Of a stretch of DNA of 64,000 nt, positions 46,426-53,956 are shown one piece after another. The translations under genes and the position numbers were made by a program. Source of the stretch: Aequorivita todarodis (GTDB taxonomy: Bacteria; Bacteroidota; Bacteroidia; Flavobacteriales; Flavobacteriaceae); contig NZ_JAQQTG010000001.1 in NCBI RefSeq assembly GCF_028561335.1, positions 1 to 64,000 of the forward strand, written 5' to 3'. Every line of letters starts with the position of its first letter. The first letter of the stretch is position 1. The notes beneath the pieces are model-generated. The model was not told where the DNA came from and made no database searches. It saw nothing but the letters and a program-made list of their open reading frames with translations.

Positions 46426-46962
46426 TTAGTGGTCTTGCTCATTTTCAATTAAACTAATTTCTGATGCACCCGTATCGTATAGAAATTTTGTAAGTTTCTC
46501 AATATCGTGGCTTTCTGCATCAACTTCCATTAAAAAATGGTCATCTGTAGTACGGAGATCTGGATTTTCAGCTTTTTTGAAAGGCCAAAGCTTGCTTCTC
46601 ATATAAAAAGTAATTACCATTAAGTGGCCTGCGAAAAATACCGTAAGCTCAAACATAATAGGTATAAAAGTTGGCATATTTTGATAAAAGGTAAAACTTG
46701 GTTTGCCCCCAATGTTTTGCGGCCAATCTTGGATCATCATATAGTTCATCATCAAAACCGCTACAGCCAAACCGACCAATCCGTAAAGAAAGGAGGTAAT
46801 GGCGATTCGGGTAGGTGCCAATCCTACGGCATAGTCCAAGCCATGCACCGGAAATGGGGTAAACACCTCTGAAATATGATAGTTTGCTGAACGCGTTTGT
46901 TTAACGGCCTGCATCAACAGGTCATCGTCAGTATATATTGCGTGTATCTTAGTTGCAGCCAT
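46426..46962 (-). CDS. actD: Alternative complex III subunit ActD (DUF3341)
   Basis: 178 residues. Cytoplasmic start with IYTDDDLLMQAVKQTRSANYHISEVFTPFPVHGLDYAVGL, the DUF3341 signature, then two membrane helices (IAITSFLYGLVGLAVAVLMMNYMMI; FIPIMFELTVFFAGHLMVITFYM), and a C-terminal domain with DDHFLMEVDAES. ActD is a small membrane subunit at the side of ActB and ActC. It is 2 bases from actC. Confidence 0.93.
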   Translation of the reverse strand: MAATKIHAIYTDDDLLMQAVKQTRSANYHISEVFTPFPVHGLDYAVGLAPTRIAITSFLYGLVGLAVAVLMMNYMMIQDWPQNIGGKPSFTFYQNMPTFIPIMFELTVFFAGHLMVITFYMRSKLWPFKKAENPDLRTTDDHFLMEVDAESHDIEKLTKFLYDTGASEISLIENEQDH

Positions 46963-46964
46963 AA

Positions 46965-48767
46965 TTAGTTCTTGTTTTTAAGTGTTAATGCCTGTCCTGC
47001 CCAATCATCACGTCTGGCCCTTCCAGGGAATTCACTAATTATCTCGTCCAATAAATCGTATTCGCGGTCGGTCATTCTGCTTACCTGTTCAAAGGTAAAG
47101 ATTCCCAACTGATGGAGTTTTTGTTCCATAACCGGCCCAACTCCATTGATCTTTTTAAGGTCATCCTGTTTTTGAACCGCAGGGTCAAAGGCGCCCACAC
47201 CGCTAAGCAGGGTATCTATCTTACCTCTATGGAGCTCAAAATCCACTTCATTGTTTTCTGATTCTTCTTGTGTTGAATCGTCAAAAACAGATTTAAAATG
47301 TTTTCCTTCCACGTTGGCGGCTGGCCCAGCATCTGCAGGATATTCTTCTATCGTTTGAATGTGGCTGTAATCGTCACCGTGTTCGGCACGTAATCTTTTG
47401 AAGGATTCACCGGAAGATTTCAAAATTGTTTTTACCTCTGCCTGTGCAATCACAGGGAAAGTACGGGCATATAGAAGGAAAAGCACAAAGAAGAATCCAA
47501 TGGTTCCCATAAAGGTTCCAATATCGACAAAAGTAGGCTGGAACATGGTCCAAGAAGATGTCAATCGGTCCTTGCTCAAATCCACAACAATAATGTCGAA
47601 ACGCTCAAACCACATTCCAATATTGATGACAAGCGCCACAAAGAATGTCCATCTAATGTTTCTTCTTAATTTTTTTACCCATAGTGAAAGTGGCACGATC
47701 AAGTTACAGATAATCAATGCCCAGAATGCCCACCAATAGGGACCGGTTGCGGCACCAAAGGAAAGATAGGTATAGTTTTCATAAGGCACGCCGGAATACC
47801 AGCCAATAAAATATTCAGTAATATATGCCACGGTAACAATACCGCCGGTCAACAAGATTACCTTGTTCATATATTCTATGTGAAGTACCGTGATGTAGCT
47901 TTCTAAGTTTGATACTTTTCGCATTATGATCAGCAGCGTTTGCACCATTGCAAATCCTGAAAAGATTGCACCCGCCACAAAATAGGGAGGGAAAATAGTA
48001 CTGTGCCATCCAGGAACTACCGAAGTGGCAAAGTCAAAGGATACAATAGTGTGAACCGAAAGTACCAAAGGCGTTGCCAAACCTGCAAGTACAAGCGAAA
48101 CTTCCTCGAATCGTTGCCAGTCTTTTACGCGGCCGCTCCATCCAAAACTTAGGATGCCGTATATTTTCTTCTGGAAAGGGCTCTTGGTCCTATCTCGGAT
48201 CATCGCAAAATCCGGCAGCAAACCTGTCCACCAGAAAACCAGTGAAATCGATAGGTATGTTGAAATTGCAAATACGTCCCAAAGCAGTGGCGAATTGAAG
48301 TTTACCCAAAGGGACCCGAATTGGTTTGGAATTGGAAGTACCCAATATGCCAACCAAGGACGCCCCATGTGAATAATAGGGAACAGACCGGCCTGCACAA
48401 CGGCAAAGATGGTCATCGCTTCCGCAGAACGGTTAACGGCCATCCTCCATTTTTGGCGGAAAAGCAACAATACTGCGGAAATAAGTGTCCCGGCGTGACC
48501 AATACCAACCCACCAAACAAAGTTTGTGATATCCCAAGCCCAGCCAATGGTTTTATTCAATCCCCATACCCCAATTCCAGTTGAAATGGTGTAGATGATA
48601 CAACCCAATCCCCATAAAAATGCAACAAGGGCAATGGTAAAAACAATCCACCAAGATTTATTGGCCTTTCCCAGAACGGGCGCCCCAACATCTACACTGA
48701 TGTCATGATAGGACTTCTCTCCCAGAACCAAAGGCTCTCTTATAGGTGCTTCGTAGTGTGACGACAT
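46965..48767 (-). CDS. actC: Alternative complex III quinol-binding subunit ActC (NrfD type) with C-terminal helix-hairpin-helix tail
   Basis: 600 residues. The NrfD/PsrC core of about ten helices fills residues about 35-455 (e.g. FVWWVGIGHAGTLISAVLLLF; VLSVHTIVSFDFATSVVPGWHSTIFPPYFVAGAIFSG). It then has a charged linker and, at residues 534-600, a domain with LKKINGVGPVMEQKLHQLGI and FTFEQVSRMTDREYDLLDE, ending FPGRARRDDWAGQA. That is the helix-hairpin-helix (H3TH-like) module which Bacteroidota also attach to other proteins such as some ribosomal L21. ActC oxidises menaquinol with ActB. The tail faces the cytoplasm if the core ends there; its function is unknown. Confidence 0.93.
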   Translation of the reverse strand: MSSHYEAPIREPLVLGEKSYHDISVDVGAPVLGKANKSWWIVFTIALVAFLWGLGCIIYTISTGIGVWGLNKTIGWAWDITNFVWWVGIGHAGTLISAVLLLFRQKWRMAVNRSAEAMTIFAVVQAGLFPIIHMGRPWLAYWVLPIPNQFGSLWVNFNSPLLWDVFAISTYLSISLVFWWTGLLPDFAMIRDRTKSPFQKKIYGILSFGWSGRVKDWQRFEEVSLVLAGLATPLVLSVHTIVSFDFATSVVPGWHSTIFPPYFVAGAIFSGFAMVQTLLIIMRKVSNLESYITVLHIEYMNKVILLTGGIVTVAYITEYFIGWYSGVPYENYTYLSFGAATGPYWWAFWALIICNLIVPLSLWVKKLRRNIRWTFFVALVINIGMWFERFDIIVVDLSKDRLTSSWTMFQPTFVDIGTFMGTIGFFFVLFLLYARTFPVIAQAEVKTILKSSGESFKRLRAEHGDDYSHIQTIEEYPADAGPAANVEGKHFKSVFDDSTQEESENNEVDFELHRGKIDTLLSGVGAFDPAVQKQDDLKKINGVGPVMEQKLHQLGIFTFEQVSRMTDREYDLLDEIISEFPGRARRDDWAGQALTLKNKN

Positions 48768-48804
48768 ATTTAATTCTTAAATAATTGGTTCTTGATTACT
48801 ATTA

Positions 48805-51800
48805 TTATGCTTCCGAGGTATTTTTTACAATCATATGGTAGAAAACGTTCGGTTTAGTTCCCACATTTTCTAAAAGATGATACATACGGTCATCGTTTTT
48901 CAACCTTGATACTTCAGAATCTTTATCATTTACATCCCCAAACACCATTGCTCCGGTTTCGCAGGCGCTTGAACAAGCAGTATGGAATTCACCATCTTTT
49001 ATTGCTCTTCCTTCGCGTTTGGCATCAAGGATCGTTTTTTGAGTCATTTGGATACACATAGAACATTTTTCCATTACCCCACGAGAACGCACCACCACAT
49101 CTGGGTTAAGCACCATTCTTCCTAGGTCATTGTTCATGTTGTAATCAAATTCATCGTTTTCACTGTATAAAAACCAGTTGAAACGACGCACTTTATAAGG
49201 ACAGTTGTTTGCGCAGTAACGCGTACCCACACAACGGTTGTAAGCCATATGGTTTTGCCCTTGACGCCCGTGTGAGGTTGCCGCAACCGGACAAACAGTT
49301 TCACAAGGCGCATGGTTACAATGCTGGCACATTACCGGCTGAAAAGCAACCTGCGGGTTTTCATAAGCTGGCACTTCTATTACTTTATAACTATCAAATG
49401 CAGGAAGATTTTCAAGAGTCTCTATTTCTTCCTTGAAAGTTTCCCCTGCGGAATAATATCTGTCAATTCGCAACCAGTGCATATCGCGGAATTTTCTCAC
49501 CTCTTCCTTTCCAACAACCGGGACGTTATTCTCGGCGTGGCATGCAATAACACAAGCTCCACAACCCGTACAGGCATTCAAATCTATGGATAGGTTGAAA
49601 TGGTGCCCAACGGTTTCATCAAAAGGACTCCAAATGTCGGCTCTTTTATCACGTACTGAAATTGCACTGTGGTCATAGTCAGTTACAGGAACTGCGTTGA
49701 AATATTCCTTGTCTTTGGTGTTGAAAATTTCAAGCGTAGTATCCTTTATAATATCTTCGCTGCGACCTGCCATGGTGCTCTGTAATTGTACGCAGGCAAA
49801 TTCGTGTGTCCCACTTGCTTTTTCGATTGAAACTTTCTGAACATTCGAGAAGTTCTGATAAAGTGGATAGGCATTTATACCTGTCTGCATTTCCTCTTGA
49901 ATAGCAGCTTTCCTTCCATAACCCAAAGCCATACCGACAGAGCCTTTGGCCTGTCCTGGCTGGATAATTACGGGCACTTTTTCAAGCACCACATTGCCCA
50001 TCGTTATTTTTACATAGCTTCCGTTCAAAGCTCCATTGGAAACGTGATAATTTTCAAGACCTAATGCTTCTGCATCGGCAGCGGAAACGGTAAGGAAATT
50101 GTCCCAAGAAGCTCTTGTTATCGGGTCTGGGAATTCTTGCAACCAAGGATTATTGGCTTGTTGGCCATCGCCCAAACCGGTTGAGGTATATAAGGTAAGT
50201 TCGTAACCACCTTCTTGTGAAAGTGCGGAAAGCGCTCCGTTGGAAGTACTTTCTTCCATAACACCGGCTCCTTCGTTGGCAGGGTTCACTTCTTCCGTTG
50301 TCATTTCGGCACTACTTACTAAAACGCCAGCTTCCAAAGCTTTGTTCCATGAACCTCCTTCCAAAATTGAGGCGGCCCAGTTTTCTTTTATGTAATCGTA
50401 ATATTTTGGCGCTTTACCAGTCCATTGCATCAAACAGTCTTGAAACTGACGCGTGTTGAACAGCGGACGTATGGTTGGCTGCATAAGGCTATATGTACCT
50501 TTTTTGATTTGTGCATCGCCCCAAGATTCTAAATAGTGTGGCGTTGCGGCAACCATTTTGGCCAACGAAGCGGTTTCGTCCAGCTTCATCGCGAAGGCAA
50601 TACTCATTTCAAGTTTTTGGTATGCTTCGGCAAATTCCGCAGTATTCGGCAAGGAGTAAACAGGGTTCACACCCACGGTAATCATTCCTTTTATACTTCC
50701 TGAAATTACGCCGTTAACGACGCCCATCACTTCGCTATTGCTCCCCTGTCTGATAAACAAAGGTTTGTTAACGTCCATCGCTTCACTATTGGCATTGAAA
50801 TTTAAAGCCATAGTTTGCGATTCAACATCTGGCAAATTAGTTACCAACAATGCTTTGCTTCCGGCTTTTTGAAGTTGTGCCTTTGCTTTGTTTACGGCAT
50901 CGGCAATATTTTCTGGTAAACCTGATGCGCTACCACCTGCCAATGCCTTAAGAATTTGCACTTGTTGTGAAGGCGTGGCCAAGACACGTTTGTCTGCCTT
51001 CCCTCCTGTTAGGGTTAGGTTAGCTTCAAACTGAATGTGTCTTGAAATTTTTCCGTTCTTCGGGATTCGGCCTTGGGCATATCCTTTGCTATAGCTGCCG
51101 CCTTGCCAATCTCCCAAGAAATCTGCCCCTACGGATACAATTACGTCTGCATTTGAAAAATCGTAATCTGGCAATGCGCGGGTTCCGTATTTATTCTGAA
51201 AAGCGTCCAAAGCTCCTGAACAGGAAACGGTATCGTAAACTACGTGGCGTACGTTTGGATATTTGGCCGTAAATTCAGAAATCAATTTTGACGTTGAGGG
51301 ACTTGCGAAAGTTTGGGTGAGCAATACCACATCCTTCCCGGCCATTGCATCCAATTTCTGGGCAACGGCAGTATCAAATTCGGCCCAGTTCACTTCGGCC
51401 CCGTCCACTCTTGGACCGGTTAATCTATTTTTATCATACAGAGAAAGTACCGAAGCATGCACACGTGCATTAACGCTTCCGCCATTTACTGCTAAATCGT
51501 TTCTTTCAATTTTAATGGGGCGGCCTTCACGCGTTTTAACCAAGATATTGGCGAAATCAAAACCATCGGCCATTGTGGAAGCGTAGTAATTTGCAACTCC
51601 GGGAACAATTTCATCGGGTTGAACAACGTAGGGAATCGATTTAACAACAGGCCCCTCACAAGCCGCCAAAGTAGCAGCAGCGGTAGTAAAGCCCACATAT
51701 TTTAAGAAATCACGACGTGTGGTTGAAGAAGTTTCTAACGCTTCTTTATTGCCAAGAAATTCGTCCGTTGGGATTTCGGTTACAAATTCATTGTCTTGCA

Positions 51801-51870
51801 GCGCCTTAACAATTGCGCTGTCTTCCTTCAGCTCTTCAACACTTTTCCAGTATTTCTTGTTTGATGCCAT
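48805..51870 (-). CDS. actB: Alternative complex III Fe-S subunit ActB
   Basis: 1021 residues. A Tat-variant signal lies inside the N-terminus (TRRDFLKYVGFTTAAATLAAC) with a lipobox-like LAAC. Residues about 80-700 form a molybdopterin-oxidoreductase-like domain, which in ActB holds no cofactor. The C-terminal part has the ferredoxin-type clusters: CTGCGACVIACHAENN, CQHCNHAPCETVCPV, CVGTRYCANNCPYKVRRFNW and CSMCIQMTQ with a later CSSACETGAMVFGD. It relays electrons from the quinol site in ActC to the haems of ActA. Start ATG at 51870. Confidence 0.95.
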   Translation of the reverse strand: MASNKKYWKSVEELKEDSAIVKALQDNEFVTEIPTDEFLGNKEALETSSTTRRDFLKYVGFTTAAATLAACEGPVVKSIPYVVQPDEIVPGVANYYASTMADGFDFANILVKTREGRPIKIERNDLAVNGGSVNARVHASVLSLYDKNRLTGPRVDGAEVNWAEFDTAVAQKLDAMAGKDVVLLTQTFASPSTSKLISEFTAKYPNVRHVVYDTVSCSGALDAFQNKYGTRALPDYDFSNADVIVSVGADFLGDWQGGSYSKGYAQGRIPKNGKISRHIQFEANLTLTGGKADKRVLATPSQQVQILKALAGGSASGLPENIADAVNKAKAQLQKAGSKALLVTNLPDVESQTMALNFNANSEAMDVNKPLFIRQGSNSEVMGVVNGVISGSIKGMITVGVNPVYSLPNTAEFAEAYQKLEMSIAFAMKLDETASLAKMVAATPHYLESWGDAQIKKGTYSLMQPTIRPLFNTRQFQDCLMQWTGKAPKYYDYIKENWAASILEGGSWNKALEAGVLVSSAEMTTEEVNPANEGAGVMEESTSNGALSALSQEGGYELTLYTSTGLGDGQQANNPWLQEFPDPITRASWDNFLTVSAADAEALGLENYHVSNGALNGSYVKITMGNVVLEKVPVIIQPGQAKGSVGMALGYGRKAAIQEEMQTGINAYPLYQNFSNVQKVSIEKASGTHEFACVQLQSTMAGRSEDIIKDTTLEIFNTKDKEYFNAVPVTDYDHSAISVRDKRADIWSPFDETVGHHFNLSIDLNACTGCGACVIACHAENNVPVVGKEEVRKFRDMHWLRIDRYYSAGETFKEEIETLENLPAFDSYKVIEVPAYENPQVAFQPVMCQHCNHAPCETVCPVAATSHGRQGQNHMAYNRCVGTRYCANNCPYKVRRFNWFLYSENDEFDYNMNNDLGRMVLNPDVVVRSRGVMEKCSMCIQMTQKTILDAKREGRAIKDGEFHTACSSACETGAMVFGDVNDKDSEVSRLKNDDRMYHLLENVGTKPNVFYHMIVKNTSEA

Positions 51871-51871
51871 A

Positions 51872-51899
51872 TTATGATGTACGATTTATGATGTACGAT
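51872..51899. repeat. Tandem duplication of a 14-base unit before actB
   Basis: Two perfect copies of TTATGATGTACGAT (51872-51885 and 51886-51899) lie directly before the actB start codon, in the actA-actB spacer. A second, different 14-base tandem repeat lies at the other end of the same gap. Confidence 0.7.
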
Positions 51900-51983
51900 C
51901 TACGCTATATGATTTTCAACAATATAGGGTAAACCTTTATTTTAATCAATTTTCAATTATCTATTCAACGTATTTACGATTTA

Positions 51984-52011
51984 GCAAATCTAAAATCGCA
52001 AATCTAAAATC
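51984..52011. repeat. Tandem duplication of a 14-base unit after actA
   Basis: Two perfect copies of GCAAATCTAAAATC (51984-51997 and 51998-52011), ending 4 bases before the actA stop codon region. The 145-base spacer thus has a 14-base duplication at each end. Confidence 0.7.
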
Positions 52012-52015
52012 CTTA

Positions 52016-53314
52016 TTAATAGTGACATTTGCCACATTCCAATCCGCCCATTTCGGCGATTGTTAGCTTTTCAACCCCATACTTCTTTGAAAGCTCTTCG
52101 TGTATTTTGGCATAATATTCATTATTCTCCAAGTTCACGTTTGTTTCTTTGTGGCAATTGATACACCAGCCCATTGTAAGTGGCGCAAACTGCTCAACAA
52201 CCTCCATCTCTTGAATTTCCCCGTGGCACGTTTGGCAAGCCACACCTGCTACCGTTACGTGCTGGGAGTGGTTGAAATAAACAAAATCTGGAAGGTTATG
52301 GATTCGAACCCATTTAACAGGTTCTGTTTTTCCCGTGTATTGTTGGTTTTCAACGTCCCAACCCACAGCTTTGTATAGTTTGGCAATTTCGCCGTCGTAA
52401 AATTCTTTTGAATATTCTTCCGTAGCCGTTTCTGGCGCAACTTCTGAAATATTTTTGTGGCAGTTCATACAAACATTCAAGGAAGGGATTCCGGAATGCT
52501 TACTTTTCCTGGCTGAACTGTGGCAGTAATTACAATCTATTTGATTATCGCCGGCGTGTATTTTATGTGAATAGTGGATTGGCTGAACAGGAGCATATCC
52601 TTGGTCCACGCCCACTTGCATCATATAGCCATACGCAAAATAACCGGCGGCAAGTATCAAGAAAATGGATACTACCAAAACCAAGAACTGATTTTGCACA
52701 AAAGCTTTCCATACCGGAGCGCGCTTTTCTTTTTCCTCATATTCAACCCCTTGGGCCTCCGCAATTCTCTTCAATGTATTTGTAACCAAATAGAGCGTGA
52801 TTACCAGTAACAAGAAAATAAGCGCCAAAGCACCTAAGACCAAAGTATTTGAAACTTCGCCTCCACCACTTGCTGAAGCCCCGGCGGCCGCATCAGTAGT
52901 GGCAGCAGTCGCGGCGGGCGCAGCTTTAGGCTGGCTTGTATATGCAAGAATGTTATCAATATCGGTATCTGACAATGCCGGAAAAGAAGTCATTACCATT
53001 TTATTGTTCTCCTCAAAAATCTTTACCGCCTGGGCATCCCCTGAAGAAATAAGCCCTTGACTGTTTTTTATCCATTTGTGCAACCAATCACGGTCAAACT
53101 TATCAGCAACCCCTCTAAGTGCGGGCCCCACAGCTTTTGCATCCAGTTTGTGGCAGGCAGCGCAGTTGGCCTTAAACAAAGATTCTCCAGCGGCAACATC
53201 GCCTTCTGGGGCTGCGGCATCCTGGGAATATATGGTAGTTGAAAAAGTTAGTGAAAACACTAACAGAAGAAATGGCAATTTTGAGCGTAGATGTATAAAA
53301 TTCACCTTTTTCAT
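52016..53314 (-). CDS. actA: Alternative complex III multihaem cytochrome c ActA, with N-terminal monohaem domain
   Basis: 432 residues. Signal/anchor (LPFLLLVFSLTFSTTIYSQ), then a monohaem cytochrome c domain with CAACH at residues 51-55. An Ala/Gly-rich linker, two membrane helices (VLGALALIFLLLVITLYLVTN; FLVLVVSIFLILAAGYFAYGYM) and a C-terminal pentahaem domain follow, with CNYCH, CMNCH, CQTCH, CINCH and CGKCH, the last at the extreme C-terminus. So six haem c sites in all. It is the first gene of the operon, carries electrons out of ActB, and shows a -7 box about 50 bases upstream. Confidence 0.95.
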   Translation of the reverse strand: MKKVNFIHLRSKLPFLLLVFSLTFSTTIYSQDAAAPEGDVAAGESLFKANCAACHKLDAKAVGPALRGVADKFDRDWLHKWIKNSQGLISSGDAQAVKIFEENNKMVMTSFPALSDTDIDNILAYTSQPKAAPAATAATTDAAAGASASGGGEVSNTLVLGALALIFLLLVITLYLVTNTLKRIAEAQGVEYEEKEKRAPVWKAFVQNQFLVLVVSIFLILAAGYFAYGYMMQVGVDQGYAPVQPIHYSHKIHAGDNQIDCNYCHSSARKSKHSGIPSLNVCMNCHKNISEVAPETATEEYSKEFYDGEIAKLYKAVGWDVENQQYTGKTEPVKWVRIHNLPDFVYFNHSQHVTVAGVACQTCHGEIQEMEVVEQFAPLTMGWCINCHKETNVNLENNEYYAKIHEELSKKYGVEKLTIAEMGGLECGKCHY

Positions 53315-53363
53315 ACTAATGGTTAAATTATGGTCGATAGTTTGGAACAGAATTAGTTACGAA

Positions 53364-53371
53364 CAAATGTA
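53364..53371 (-). promoter_or_regulatory. Putative -7 box of the act-cta respiratory operon
   Basis: TACATTTG on the minus strand, 50 bases before the actA ATG, matches TAnnTTTG. No clear -33 TTG. If used it would drive all eight genes down to ctaD. Confidence 0.45.
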
Positions 53372-53512
53372 ATTTCAATGCTCATCCTGCACCACAGATA
53401 AAGCAGCAAAAGTACATTATTAAGTCGATTTTGAAAATGCAAATAAAGTGTTAACTATTAATTTATATTTGTTCTAAATAATATTTTCGCACTTCCCGAA
53501 GTTATTAAGTTT

Positions 53513-53520
53513 TACATTTG
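53513..53520 (+). promoter_or_regulatory. Putative -7 box for the SPOR-domain gene
   Basis: TACATTTG matches TAnnTTTG, 18 bases before the ATG at 53539. A second match, TATATTTG, is at 53464-53471. Confidence 0.45.
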
Positions 53521-53538
53521 CAATAAATAAAGATTTAT

Positions 53539-53934
53539 ATGAATTCCCATACGTTTCCCAAATATTTTGTTGCCAGCATCTTAATCTTGTTCGTTTCCGC
53601 CAAAAGCCTTGCACAAAGCGCGACTTTAACGGTAAATCAAGATCCAAAAATCACTGCATTGCTCGAACTGAAAAAAAACCTTGAAAAAGAGCGTGAATTT
53701 TCCGATGGGTACACAATACAGTTATATTATGGCGAATTGGACAAAGCAAACCAAACGCTCCGAAAGTACAAAGGAAGCTACGGCAATTGGCCGGCCTCCA
53801 TTGAATATGAGACTCCAAATTATAAAGTTTGGGCAGGAAATTTTGCCTCGCGAATTGAAGCCGAGCGCGCATTGATCGAAATCCAAAAAAACTTTTCTTC
53901 CGCTTTTATTCTTAAACCGGAGCGCAGAAAATAG
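53539..53934 (+). CDS. Secreted SPOR domain-containing protein
   Basis: 131 residues. Signal peptide (YFVASILILFVSAKSLAQ) and a single C-terminal SPOR domain at residues about 55-125: GYTIQLYYGELDKANQTLRKYKG, then VWAGNFASRIEAERALIEIQKNFSSAFIL. SPOR domains bind peptidoglycan strands stripped of stem peptides, mostly at division sites. No membrane anchor is predicted beyond the signal. It is divergent from actA and converges with the DUF5916 gene 22 bases away. Confidence 0.9.
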   Translation: MNSHTFPKYFVASILILFVSAKSLAQSATLTVNQDPKITALLELKKNLEKEREFSDGYTIQLYYGELDKANQTLRKYKGSYGNWPASIEYETPNYKVWAGNFASRIEAERALIEIQKNFSSAFILKPERRK

Positions 53935-53956
53935 GGCTTTAAATACGCAACCATTT

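Noticed and set aside
48805-51870. ActB as a catalytic molybdoenzyme
   Set aside because: Its place between actA and actC and the cluster arrangement identify the alternative complex III subunit, whose molybdopterin-like domain is known to lack the cofactor.
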